64,000 nt of DNA from Plantago ovata (Eukaryota; Streptophyta; Magnoliopsida; Lamiales; Plantaginaceae), in assembly GCA_028274465.1 (NCBI GenBank), contig CM051456.1, forward strand, positions 123,768,880 through 123,832,879. The letters are read 5' to 3'. Both the position numbers and the translations under genes were made by a program. Shown here in pieces: positions 34,171 through 46,330 of the stretch (its first letter is position 1; each line of letters starts with the position of its first letter). The notes beneath the pieces are model-generated. The model ran no database searches. It worked only from the letters and a program-made list of their open reading frames with translations, and had not been told where the DNA came from.

Positions 34171-35641
34171 TACTGATATCTTGATATTCTCTGTTGCGTA
34201 TTGCGGATTGTTTATTGGTAAAGAATAAGTTTTCTAGTAGTATATAGATACGGCTAAGTTAGATTGGACGGTATGAACCCGTTATTCAAACTTTACATGA
34301 AAATATAAACGTTAACTGTGTTAAAATTGTCTTACCAATTGATCGGTGCTTCATTATCTTAAATTTAACTTCAATGTGAATGTGTTTACAGAATGGATTT
34401 CGGGAAGTTAGTATACTGGCAAGCACTAATTGTGAGCAGAATAAAAGAAAATCTCGAGTGATGTTAAATCAGATAGAGTAGTTAGTTTCTTTATTGAGAT
34501 TGAGATAATATTGGGAAAGAAAAAGAAGATAACTTGAGCTTTTGAACGAATATGAAAATTTAGAGCAGACAATACAATAGCATGAATAACTAGCAAGAAC
34601 ATGTTCTCAAACACCCCAATGTAGCTTGCCTGAATTTTCCTTCAATTCAAATATTATGCCAATTCACTTTATTCTTCCAATAACATCCTCATATAAAATG
34701 TGTGTCATGTCATTTAAAAAAAAATTTAAAAAAAAAGCATCTGAAAAACAGACCAGGACCAAAATCCACATAAGCAAGAACAGTAATAGACCCCACTTTT
34801 TTTCCAAGGCTGTTACACTGTACAATAAAAGTTGACATGTCCTAAGTTTTAACATGTCTTTAAGAATCTTTCTTTAATATCTGCATTGCATGGAATATAT
34901 GGATTGTGAGTTGTGACCATAGGACATATAAAAAATAGTTTTAAAATTTTAATAGTCCCCTATTAATCCAAGATCTTATTGGGATGATAAAAGTAAAATA
35001 AAGTAGAAACTTGTTCTCAAAGCACCACCAACCCTTTTCTCTATTCTCTTTTATTTTTGTATATTTCAAATTTTAATTTAATTTTAATTTTTCACTGCAA
35101 AGCTAACAAGCAAAGCATCAACACATAGTGCACTTGTGTTGGTTTCCCCTGTAAGTATTCTTCAAAGTCTTTTCTTTGCTTGCAATTAAGAACCTTGCCT
35201 TGCTGCTGCCATTCCTTTTCCTATCTTTCATTTTCAATTCATATATATCTTCCTGTTCCAATCTTTCTGTGTAAATGCTCACTGAAAGTTTGGAATCTCT
35301 CCTGCATACTTTCGGACGCGATTTCGCGTAGATTACTTACTAAATATGTTCATACCACCTCAACATTTCTCCAATCTTGCTGCACCTGTTCCTGTTCTAT
35401 GCTATTTGAAGGCCTCCAATGCTTCATTTAATTAATTAGTCCTTCATCTACATGATCATATAATTCATTCTCTTTATTCTGGTTTCTGGACTTGTTTTGT
35501 TATTCAATCTCCCTCATTCTTTAATTCATTTCATTCCATTGATTCTTGTTATCAAGATTAGTCCACCTTTTTATTCTTTAGACACCGAGAAATTAGCTGA
35601 TATTTCTATACACTGAGTCGAGGAGTCGAATTGTTATCATC
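34171..35641. other. Promoter and leader region of the membrane protein gene
   Basis: No coding signal was found. A good donor sequence (cccct|gtaagt) at about 35151 suggests a 5' UTR intron, but the acceptor is not certain. Confidence 0.35.
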
Positions 35642-37313
35642 ATGAGTTTCTTGACATTCATAACAGGATCTACAAGATCATGGCAACCAGCCATGACAGT
35701 AGACACAACCACAGCAGCATACTGGCTGAACTGGAGGGTGTTGCTCTGCTCCATATGGATTATGATGGCTTTAATCTTTGCCTCTGTTCTTATATCTAAG
35801 AACGAAGGTAAGCGAAATTCTCAAGGAAGCTCAGGTAACCAACAAGAAGAAGAAGAATCCCCGGGTCTCCTTTACGAAGATGACGTGTGGAAGCCGTGTC
35901 TTGGAAGCATACATCCCGGCTGGCTCCTCACATTCAGAGTTTTCGCCTTTTGTGTGCTCGTTTTAATGCTCACACTTAACGTCATTGTTGATGGAGGAAG
36001 CATTTTTTACTTCTATACTCAGTAAGTGTTTCGCCTTTTCTGGTAATTGGTTGTGTACATGTTCATGAGTTTGCCAGTCTTTGTTCTAATTCTGTATTGG
36101 TTTCTATGTTTTGTAATGGTATTGAACAGGTGGACATTTACTCTGATTACAATTTATTTCGGGGTAAGTAATCGCATTCATACCACGAGCTAACTTCGGA
36201 TACTTTAACTGGATTAATAGTTATTTGAAATCTTCTACTTCTGTTAACATTGGAATTATTTCTGCAGCTTGGATCATTGCTATCTATGCGCGGATGCTAC
36301 GAATACAGCCATCGGGATGCTAATTCGCAGCATTTTGACACCGAGCGTGGAAGGAAAGGCGTGGCGCTAAATCGTGAACCTGTTGGCCCGGTTGCTGGAT
36401 TCTGGGGCTATGTTTTCCAAATCATTTTCCAGGTAAACTTGGCTACAAATTGCTGATATAAAGAATTTTTCCTTTCTTTCCTTTTCGTTCGTGCTAAACT
36501 AATTTTCGGAAACCTTTTGTTTCTTTAGATGAATGCAGGAGCTGTGATGCTGACAGATACAGTCTTTTGGTTCATCATCGTTCCGTTTCTTGCCATCAGA
36601 GATTACAATTTGAATTTTGTAAGTATTCATCACATTTGCAGCATTATAATCTGCTTCTATACATTTTGTTTCTTCTCATGTATGGCTAATCGAAATCGCG
36701 TATGAACTTTGCTGCAGTTGATTGTAAATATGCACTCGATCAATGCTGTATTTCTTCTAGGCGAAACTGCATTGAACTCGTTGGTAAGCAAAGCATAAAC
36801 ACTTGACACTTCTTGCTTCTGTAACTGTTCATGCTTCTTATGTTCAGCTTCTAACTGTTTTGTTATCTAATTCAGCGGTTTCCTTGGTTTCGAATTGGGT
36901 ACTTTTTCCTATGGACAACTGTATATGTCATGTTCCAGTGGGTTGTTCATGCTTGCACTTCTATCTGGTAAAAAGCTCATCTTGCTGCTGATCCATTTAG
37001 TGAAGCAAAATGCTATCTTCAGTGTTAACCTGAATTTTTGTTTCCTGAAACAGGTGGCCTTATCCCTTTCTTGATTTGTCATCTTCATTTTCTCCACTAT
37101 GGTATGTACATTGATCTAATTCATTCAATACACTGCATTTCTCCTTTTCGTCAAGTCTGACAATTGCATACGACGTATAAATTATGCAGGTATTCAACTG
37201 TCGGGTTGATGCACATTCCGTGTTATGGGATCTTCCTACTGATAATGAAGGGAAAACACTCTTTGATGTCAAAATGGTTTCCTCAGTCCTACAGGTTCGC
37301 GAAACAAACATAG
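35642..37313 (+). CDS. Plant multipass membrane protein, function unknown
   Basis: Eight exons are inferred: 35642-36021, 36130-36163 (34 bp), 36268-36432, 36529-36618, 36718-36783, 36876-36967, 37054-37101 and 37190-37313. All have GT-AG borders and sum to 999 nt (332 residues plus stop). The protein starts MSFLTFITGSTRSWQP. About seven hydrophobic segments can be seen, for example LCSIWIMMALIFASVL, FRVFAFCVLVLMLTLNVIV, TDTVFWFIIVPFLAI and FFLWTTVYVMFQWVVH. A soluble loop follows the first (KNEGKRNSQG to WKPCLGSIHPGW). The motif WPYPFLDLSSSFSPLW near the end is typical of a plant family distantly like animal Rolling stone proteins; this comes from memory and is tentative. Location in an endomembrane or plasma membrane is an inference. 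Confidence 0.85.
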
Positions 37314-38221
37314 TGTGAAGTTCTGAGGCACTCTTCAACGCTTATGGCGCGATAATGGCAATTGTACAGGGAAAATAAGAACAGCTTCTGTCAATTGAGA
37401 CTGGAAATCAGGCATACAAATTATTTTGCAATACCTTCTGCAGTATTCTAAATGATCCATGAATTTCATAAACTAGCTTGATTTAAATATATTTAACTAT
37501 ATATTTTGAAGGATGTACAGCAATTCTTAGATTCTGGAGTGTTAATCATTAGATTGAGGCCATACTTGTACCTAATTATAGATATGAAAAGAGATGCAAT
37601 ATACCGTCAATTTCTCTGCAGGCTCTTTTCTTCTTACTTTTCAAATGTTACAATGGTACAACGATAATTTAACAACTAATGAAATGCCAAGTAATTCAGG
37701 TATCTATACGGAGAAACACAAATCTTCTATCTATTACGGAGAATGGAACCGTGACCTTTTAGTTACGGATATCTCAGCTCATCAACGGGCTACCGTCGAT
37801 TTTCCATTTCTCAGTTTAGAATTTGACTTCACAGAACCTTTTCGGCATCACCAAGTTACAAAATTAAATACAAATTACTACAAATTGGCAACCTGTAAAT
37901 CTTCTTAAAAGTAACAGTCAACTCTTCTTCCAATTCGAATGAAAAAAAAAAAAGAATTAAAAGAAAAAAATACGATCTTCAAAGAATAGTTTATTTGTTT
38001 ATACAGTGGAATATCCAACATGAAGCCCTCCATGTTCAACACTATGTTACAAAGAATACAATCAGATACAAGATATATATTGAAACTTGACACATCATAA
38101 ATTACACACCCATGTACAAGAGTAAAAGAATGAGCAGAAAAACTGGAGTGCTGTTTACAACAGGCGGTGTCCCAAAAATGGCAACCCCCAGTTCTTAAGA
38201 CGGGCGCCTGAAAGAATAATT
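37314..38221. other. Convergent intergenic region
   Basis: It holds the 3' UTRs of the plus-strand membrane protein gene and the minus-strand PX gene. An A-rich run lies near 37940-37970. An ORF at 37594-37908 is not supported by any domain. Confidence 0.45.
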
Positions 38222-41200
38222 TCAGAGGGCGTTATTGGGTAATGACCCCATTACAATATCCGTATCATGTCTGGACTGCTGTCTTCTGAGACTTTGAGTC
38301 CTCCGCGGTATCACCATGGAAAATAAACCAGTAAGCAGTCCAGTGCTGGGTTCGGTTCCTCCCGGTATGGTCAAAGTGCTGATAGTACCATGGTTTCCCT
38401 CATTGGCACTTTGATTTGTTTTATCTGGCCTAAACCGAGCGCCACAAGGACATGAAGCTATTTTCTTGAAGCAATTCTTGTGGAATACCAATTCACAAGA
38501 TTTGCACTTTTCCACCTCCCCTTCCTGTTTGATTCAAATTTTAACAGTCATGATCTACAAACATTTTTATCAAGAAATGTTTCCATGACATCATTACGCA
38601 ACCTTCACCAGCAAGCGAGATACATGAACAGACACCATTCAGATTTGGCACCAAATGCTTAATCTATTTCTCCACATGACAAACTTGTACTAGACGGTCT
38701 AACGGTTAGACATTGTTTAATATTAGGAATAACCACACCCCCACCCACTAACTTGTTAGGTGTATTACCCTAATTTGCACACATACACACACCTTATATA
38801 TTAGGAATAATCACATCACCACTCACTCAAGTGTTGGATGCATTGCCCGAATTTATGTTTGTGGAACACAAGTTCTTCTCAAATAGAAGTTAGATCAATC
38901 GGCTTCCTTTTTTGTTCTGACTCAGAAAATAGATCACATAATTTATTCTCTTTTCCGTCCATCCAATACAATATACTCCCTGATAGCTTTCCAACCTTCA
39001 CACTTTATTAGTATTACTTTCTTATACTAATCAAGCCCTAACGAAATCTAATCCAAGTTAAATATCTTTTTTGTTTTCAATAAAATACTCCAAAACAATC
39101 AACTGTAGTCAAATAAATAACAATTCAAACAGCCAGGTGCGGATTGTGATTACAGCATGCCTTATTTGCATCTAAAGGATTACATGACATGTATACTGCT
39201 ACTTAAGCTTAAGATGGAGACATCACTTGCCTGGAAAGGAAAAATCAGTGAGAGGGTATTGTCACAGGCTTGTCGAGCACCGCAGGGAATACCAACATCA
39301 TAGCATACGAGGCAATGTTCAGTTATATGTTCCAGAATTTTCCGCGATACAGTGTCCACCATCACTGGCAATGCTGCAATGAGATAACATAAGCATTGTT
39401 ATGGGTATATCCACTCGCCGAGATCATTTTTTGCACGGGAGAGAAATAAATAGTGAGAAAGTGCAAAGAGACATAAACAATGTGAAAGCACATTACAGCA
39501 GAGAACAGAGAATATGATGCAGGGCTCAGTCGGGCTAATCATGCCATATCAAGCAAGCAACTCCAGAATGCAAACAGAGACAAAGAAAAGGTGAGATCCT
39601 TATCAAGAAAAGCCGATGAAGATGAGATTCAATGAAAGCAGATATCAAAAGAAGCAAGTCACACTTTTAACCTTTACAAGTTCTCCTGATAGGACAAAAG
39701 GTTATACAGAAAGGTGTAAAATCAAAAGCAAGCAAAAATGATATCATCAGTGGCCTGAGCAGCCCGAGCAACTTAAGTGATCATGTTGTAAAACAAGAAA
39801 AAAAATTACAGTCAAGAAGAATGAATGCATTCAATGAATGCATTCTTCTGTGCTTATACTGTGGTCTACATGTGTTTCTTCTTGAACCTAAAAATCTGCA
39901 CACATAATAATTGCCTTTAGAACTCACCTGAGAATACCCCCTTAGAAAGATCAATAAGGTCTCTTAAAGCGAAAAAATCGTTGCTCTCAAGAAGGTATCT
40001 CCGAGACCCAAGACCTTTATAGATGGAACCCCGAAATGGGCATCGCACATATGGTAGCATTGTCTTTATTCTGCTTCTCATATTTGCAACTTGCTGTAAT
40101 GTTGGAACCTTTGAGAATAGAAAGGGATTTACAGCACTGACACAGAGCATCGGCTGAAGCAAAAGAAACAACGTTAGAGTGAAGTACATATATTTTCCAT
40201 GTATTGCAAAGTTTAAATTAGGAAAATGCAAAGGGAGAAACATTTAAGGTGCAAAATTTGTGTTGGTGTACATGACACAGTTTCTCACGAACAAAAGAAG
40301 TTTACTTGGACCGGTTTATAGAACTTTCAGGCTGAAATTATCTCATGTCAATCTGCAATTCACATGCATGTGGATGAATTTGAACATGCTCTGAATAGAA
40401 ACAAATTTTGTTTTGGATAAGTTTCCAATTACCTGGTCATGAATAGAATCCAAGTATGATTTAGCCAACTGACACACAGGGTATCGTGTAAAATCCCAGT
40501 GGTGCAGAACTTTGGCTGGCAAGACAGCAGTATCATTGTTATGACACGAAGAGCAGAATAATTGGCCACTATATTCACAAAAACGTGGTTTGCCCCACCC
40601 TAGGGCCTGCACAAATCCCTGCACAGTTGTCATTCCATCATCAAAATCTTTGTGGCAACCTGCACATTTATAATGTTGTGCGTCTAGAATCTGTTTCATT
40701 GATTTGGAAGGGCGTATTTGAACAACAAGTGAAATAGTCTTCCCGAAACTGGAAAAATCTTCCACCCGTGAGCCCCTTTGAGAAGGTGATTCGGGTGAAT
40801 CAGGAACCTCTTCTGATGGAGAAAGGAAACGTACAAGAGCATTCATGGAGTTGAAAGAAAATTCAGGGTGAATAAGAGATTGTAAACACTCTTGGATAAG
40901 AGCACTCCTATCTGCAATAACATCTGGAGAAGCATTGCCAAAAAGCTTTCTGGATTCTTTGTCTACGAAGGACCAAGGTGATGGCAGAGTCAAGCCACAA
41001 TCAGTGAACAGTTTCTTTAATCTATGGTACAGATTACAAAACTCGCGATACCTTCTTTCTACCTCCCACTGTTTTTCCCCACTCCACACTCTAATTTTGT
41101 AAACTGTGTATTTTCTTACTCCAACTAGACGTTCACTAAACGAGACATCACCTTCTTTTTGTCTTGAACCTACCACGTCAATTCCATCAATTCTAAGAGG

Positions 41201-44200
41201 TTGCTGATCCATGCCAGATGTGGAAGCATTAGATCCACCATCTCTAGATGGCCTTGACAATCGGGATTCATATATCCTTGTACCATGAGTAAATCCAGAC
41301 CCAGGAGATTCACCTGAGTCGAGTAATATGTCTTCCATATCATTTACAATCTCATCATAGAAATTGTTCAACTCAAAATCTCTTGTCTGCAATACATTAC
41401 AGAATTAGTATTCAAAATTTAGCTTTTAAAAAATGTGATAGAAAGACAAAGCAACTAATGGAATATACTTTCTGAAGGGATCATGATAGGAATGTTTCGT
41501 AGCAAAATAACAAAACAAGCATACAGTTCCTAATTTACAAGGGGGAAAGAAAATAAATTATCAAACTTCAGGATGATAAGTGAGCATGTAACAGATGAAA
41601 GCAAACAATGGAACATGAGAAAACAAGGAACAGAACAAATTAGCAGGTTTAGTAAGATCCTTTCTATTGCTCTGAACACAGGGCCACAACATTGTTACTC
41701 TAACAATATGAACCTGTGATACAATGGAGCGCTCTGAAATGACATGGGACATAACGAAAAATAAATGACATGCAACATCTCGTTGTGCATATTCAAGAAA
41801 TAAAAAAATAAATGTTCAACCAAGCAGCTTATGCTTAAGTTGATGGCTCAACAACATCATAAGTTCCTTACAATGAAGCACGTACAAATAAATCAAATCA
41901 CCTTTCATGATGATTAGGATGACAGTAAAACTTCCCAACCAGATGTATAGCCGATCAGCACGATTCAAGACATATTAAATGATAACCTAGCCACCGACTA
42001 CTACTATACCAACACCACTTTACACACAGCCTCCGCCAGGGATCGAACCCATACTACCCCTATACCAACCACTTTCCAAAAACCATCTCTCAGCAAATAC
42101 AATTTCTACGGGGCCATAGGAAGGTGTAATCCCATGTTTTTAACTCTCAAGTGATGATTTTCAAAATGCTCTGTGACAATAACATGATAAATGCTAGAAA
42201 TGAAAATGCATATTGACTTTTAGATTGGGTTGAAAGTCCTAGTATCCATGCACATGCCCAAAACTAATGATGCATGCAAAAAAAGTCCTTAAAGAGGGAA
42301 CCCACAGCTTTTAGTGTCATAATCACTGTGCAAGAAGCAAAGTGTAGCAAACATTTTACAAAAGAATTATTTAATCTGAAAAGGGAATCGAATCGATTTT
42401 TTTTTCTGAGCATTATCATTAAGAACAGAGTATAGAAGCACTAAAAATTAGGCATGATATCCCATTGCTCGTGCCTGATACTACTACATGTGGTTAATGC
42501 GATTTACTGATGTGCTACATATGGTAAATAAGTTATTACAAAACTGTAGATATAGTGAATACAATGTCTCACTAAGCCTGTAAGTTTTAGAGCTTTGACT
42601 AGGCTTATGGAACTTCATTTGCTTGTTAAGTTAGTACTTTGGTCTCTAGTTGAACATGAGTTCTTATAAGCCACCCATGATCCATTTCCGGTGTAAAATA
42701 ACAAAATCTATATCTAAGAATAATAAGCAGTACTGTTACAGTATAGCAAGTGCCATTGATATTGGCAGGCTTTTATATAAGAAAAAGGCACAAAAAACAA
42801 CATAAACAAAAATGCACCATGCATGTATGTGTATCCGATAGCTCAGTCGACCCAGAGAAAGAGATGGAGAGCATGGGCATATAGGGGGGAAAGCAGGCAA
42901 TAAGGGACAGAGTATATGCATGAAAACACATCATGATTAGGCATGTAAGTACCATACTATGAAAGACAAGGAGTCAGGACACAATTTGTTGGAACTAAAA
43001 CAAATTCATACTCTCCGATACACTAGCTAAACAACTTCTAATGCATTTTTCCCAGATAACATATGAACCCATGACTATATTAAAGGCACTATACTTCCCG
43101 AATTAAGTTATTGCCAGAACTAACACATGACCAGAAATCTAACCATAAAGAGATATAAATCATCAGTCTATGCATTGAAATACTAGATTACCTTAACTGG
43201 CGCAAAATGATCTTCAATTTTGTTAGCCAAGAAACCATTATTCTTTTTATTAGCAGCATACATATCAACACCGGCCTTCACTGATGGCAATGAATTGTTG
43301 ACATCTCTGTCCTCGTTATCTTTCAGCTGAACGTGATGGTGTTGGACAATAGATTCAGAACCCCTGTCAGCTACTATGCCTGTTTTATTCAAATCAGAAT
43401 CTCTTAATTGAATATCATGGTGAGTAGACACACCCTCATTGATATTTGTATCGTGATGCTTCACTTCGGGATTAGCTACTGGGATTTTCAACTCCTCATT
43501 AGCTGTGGCTTCTTCTGTTGTTGTCTCCTTATTCATGTCAAATAAATCATAACCAGAATTATGTCCAAGATACTCCTCCAGTTCATCCATATCACTAGCT
43601 TGATTGCCAAGAACAAGTGCTGTTTTCACAGGTTCAACTCGTGCTTCATGTTTCACAAGCTCATCTGAGTTAGTGGATAAACTCTCCACATCTAGCTTTG
43701 CTAGTCCACCACTACCTTGGGAAGTTCCCACATCTTTCTGCCTATCTGCCAAAATCGTACCAGGATAGGCAACAGAATTAGCAGCAGCAAAACCCAAAAG
43801 GCCAATCCCATTTTCATTACCGTGCTTCTGTTCACCACGAACCATAAATCCATAGTTATTTTCATTGCTTTCCAGAATGAAATTATCCAGATCATCAGCA
43901 CCAAAGTCTACTCCAGAACTCATACCGAACTTGGTTTCGCCATTCCCTCTCAATTCATCACGATTTTTTCCATAATAGGGAACAGCCTTCCTCTCATCAT
44001 CACTACCACCTCCAAACATAGACTCTTCACCATCCGATAACTCATACCTCGATAAAGCGTCCTCACCGTTACCAATTACAACCCCATCTCCCACATTTCC
44101 CCCCTTTTGAACACTCTCACCAATGTCCCTAAATTCATCTGAAACTCCAATACCTCTTCCACTAGTTCCCACGTCTTCAACCCTACACTGACCCTCATTT

Positions 44201-44556
44201 CCCCAATTATCATCATCATTTCCCATCAAATCAACTGCACTGGCAGCAACGAATCTCTGCGTCCTATCCAAATTCAACAGCCTATTATTAATACTCTTTA
44301 AATGAGTGCTGCTTTCTCCGCCGAGTTTGAAGCTTTTGAAGGACCCAAGCTCAGAATCCTGACAGGAGCTACCAATTAAACTAGGGGTACCCATAGCTGA
44401 GTTTGCACTACAGTACCTGTCAAACTCCGATTCATCATCATCGCCACACGATGAGTAGTTCGACAACTCATCATCGCCACCGTCTGATCCTGGATCGCCT
44501 TGTGGATCATGCGGAGTAACCATAAATTCCTCCCCAAAACTCGTCCCGTTTATCAT
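38222..44556 (-). CDS. PX domain plus Rubicon-homology (zinc-binding) protein
   Basis: Five coding exons are inferred: 44556-43192, 41386-40433, 40153-39928, 39373-39231 and 38524-38222. They sum to 2991 nt (996 residues plus stop). Exon 1 encodes a long acidic, probably disordered N-terminus starting MINGTSFGEEFMVTPHDP. The PX domain lies at about residues 535-645, with the RRYREF phosphoinositide-binding core, LPSPWSF and LIHPEFSFN. The C-terminal third is a cysteine-rich Rubicon-homology (DUF4206) domain with CAGCHKDF, LFCSSCH, CLVCYD, CKSC, FHKNCF and SCPC. Similar plant proteins are thought to bind PI3P on endosomes, and the animal counterparts bind Rab7. Endosome or autophagy trafficking is therefore the likely role, by inference. 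The intron after exon 4 starts with GC, not GT. A 5' UTR intron is likely at 44563-44731. Confidence 0.9.
38721..38857. repeat. Imperfect direct repeat of about 57 bp
   Basis: Copies at 38721-38778 and 38799-38857 share tattaggaata, cac(c)cactca/cta and gttgga/ggtg blocks. Both sit in the last intron of the PX gene. Confidence 0.65.
41387..43191 (-). other. Large intron 1 of the PX gene
   Basis: The 1805-bp intron has a gtaatc donor and a ttgcag acceptor. No extra exon was recognised. A tRNA-like B-box motif (ggatcgaaccc, about 42040-42050) suggests an old SINE fragment inside. Confidence 0.5.
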
Positions 44557-44562
44557 CTCAAA

Positions 44563-44731
44563 CTAAACAAAAACAACAACAACTCCAGATATGATCCGAC
44601 ACACGCACAATCAGCAAACATCGAGAAAGATAGAAGATAAATAATCTAACAGGTTTAGCTCAGAAGTGTAGAGTAATAGACGGATTTACAGCTTCAATCA
44701 ATCAATGAAGAAATATGAGTGTGTAGTGTAC
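44563..44731 (-). other. Likely 5' UTR intron of the PX gene
   Basis: The donor gaccag|gtacac (44731-44730) and acceptor tttgtttag (44564-44563) bracket 169 bp, ending 6 bp upstream of the ATG. Confidence 0.6.
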
Positions 44732-45257
44732 CTGGTCGTCTGGCGAAACGTTGTTATATTTGGGCAACTCTTTCTGAATAAGCCTGTTGTACGGGCCGGT
44801 TCACTTTGATCGGTACACTTTATTAGGTAAGGCCTGTCTAATGGACCCGTTCAGTACCATTGGGTAAGCCCCGTCAAAGTTATTGCAAATTCCGTAACCA
44901 ACCAATTTTATTTGTCTGTCGCGTTCTTGATTTTCTTATTAATTTGTTCTCAGTATATTTGCAGTTTATTTCCTAACAAGTCTCCGGAAACCTTATCACC
45001 TGGGATCCCATTGGCCCCAATCAAATACAAGGCCCATGAGGCTTTGGGGCTAATCCACTAACTAATTGGGTCAAGCGACCAACGAAAAGAAGCTTCATTG
45101 CCCAATTTGGAGCGAACACTTGTCGGCGATCTAGAAGTCGAATGAACACTATAAGTCTATAAATACTTGTACTTCTCCATTGGGAAAAGGTAATTCATAT
45201 TCATTTACTCACTCCGCCCCACTATAATTATCCATTTACCTTTTCTCCATTGGGAAA
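44732..45257. other. Intergenic, left border of the tandem array
   Basis: The block ttctccattgggaaaaggtaa occurs twice (about 45173-45193 and 45243-45263). Between the copies lies a short Stowaway-like end (actccgccccactataatta). The second copy runs straight into the truncated membrane-family relic. Confidence 0.6.
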
Positions 45258-45877
45258 AGGTAAAGCAGCTGATATTGTCTGGGTAGGAGTCGAGTTGCAC
45301 CACATGTGGTAAGATAAAGATCTTCATGAGACGTCTCTTAAAGGCGTAAACTCAAAGGAGGTGCTGCAAGATCTATGTAATAAAGTTGAAGCAACCGTTT
45401 TGGGGTTCATATAAGATGCCAGAGACTGCCTTATGAGGAATCCTCTCAATTGGCCTGCTAAAGTAATCGCTGCAAATGCTATGTACAGAATCAGCAAAAC
45501 TCTATTGCTACGCTGTGAGGGTGAAAATGTGCAAACAGGTGATGAGTTGTTTGAGCAAATATGTGTCATGATTGCAGATAGATATATTGTCTGCATGTCT
45601 TAGAATGTTGTCCCGTGCCATCACTTCGAGGTGTCACAGAATTGCCATAGAGGAAAGGGAGAAGAGTGTCCGAAAAGCAGCTCTTTTGCTGGGTGAAACT
45701 GAAGATGTTCTTGCACTGCTCCAACAACGTGAACTTCCACAATTGACTCCTGATCAGGCGGCTCATATTGGGGACTGGCGTTCATTGAACAAGCTGGAAA
45801 GTGAGCGTCGTGAGGATTCTACGACTAGGCCTAGCATTGATGTACAAGATTTGGAACTCCTAGTATTGGAGAAATGA
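45258..45877 (+). pseudogene. 5'-truncated relic of the tandem membrane-protein family
   Basis: The sequence is almost identical to the 3' third of the gene at 48964 (positions 50593-51210): about a dozen base differences in the first 340 aligned bases. It starts inside the coding sequence at KAADIVWVG. The codon after HHMW is TAA (45310-45312) where the parent has CAA. A second TAA (45412-45414) replaces GAA. An extra gatata unit near 45580 shifts the frame before LSACL. The tail ALLLGETEDVLALLQQRELP to LELLVLEK remains open. The 3' flank is also shared to about 45934. It is a recent segmental copy with no promoter or start. Confidence 0.92.
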
Positions 45878-45934
45878 CTTTTTGTAACTGGTTTTAGGAA
45901 ACTGGTTAAAGAATACCAATATGCCTTAAACTCT

Positions 45935-46330
45935 TTTATCGCTCCTATTTCAAGAGGGTTACTTGCAATAAGATTTGGGAACTCAAAGTAGGCCACACCA
46001 TATTCAAATATAAATTCAAGATTGAAACTCATTGGACCGGAGCACTGGTAGATTGGAAGGAACACCCAATACCACTACACAAGTGTGAGAACTTCATAGG
46101 GGTAAGGCATTTGACAGTAATGAAGTTGAAAGCTTGAATACTCAAGAACCTCCCGGTCTCTGCCAGTTGTGACTTAACAAGAATTGCGATAGCGTGTTAC
46201 AACGTTCCCAAAGAGATAATACAATTTCTTGAAGAAAGGGATTGCCAAAGTTGGACCCTGATAAAGCAAGATACATTAATGCATATAGAGCCAATTATCA
46301 TCCAATCTCCTCTGGTTAGTCAAACAGTGA
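45935..46330 (+). pseudogene. Second, diverged relic of the same membrane-protein family
   Basis: In changing frames one reads IAPISRGLLAIRFGNSK (parent IAPASRWFLAIR), then KFKIETHWTGALVDWKEH (parent AFIVEEYWNQKMVDWKQK), KCENFIG, FDSNEVESLNTQE (parent FDSSRVPNLHSQE), SLPVVT and TRIAIA, and finally LPKLDPDKARYI (parent LPQLTPDQAAHI). Pieces present in full copies between these blocks are deleted. It is much more diverged than the relic to its left, so the array has an older history. Confidence 0.75.

Noticed and set aside
35180..35431. 83-codon ORF upstream of the membrane protein
   Set aside because: Cys/Ser/Leu-rich translation of leader DNA, with no domain.
42036..42090. tRNA-like B box in PX intron 1
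   Set aside because: No acceptable A box at the right distance. At best it is an old SINE fragment.
45324..46065. Minus-strand ORFs opposite the array relics; similar ones recur at 50661-51099, 54696-55110 and 58000-58548
   Set aside because: They recur at the same place opposite every copy because the sense strand is conserved. They are antisense shadows.
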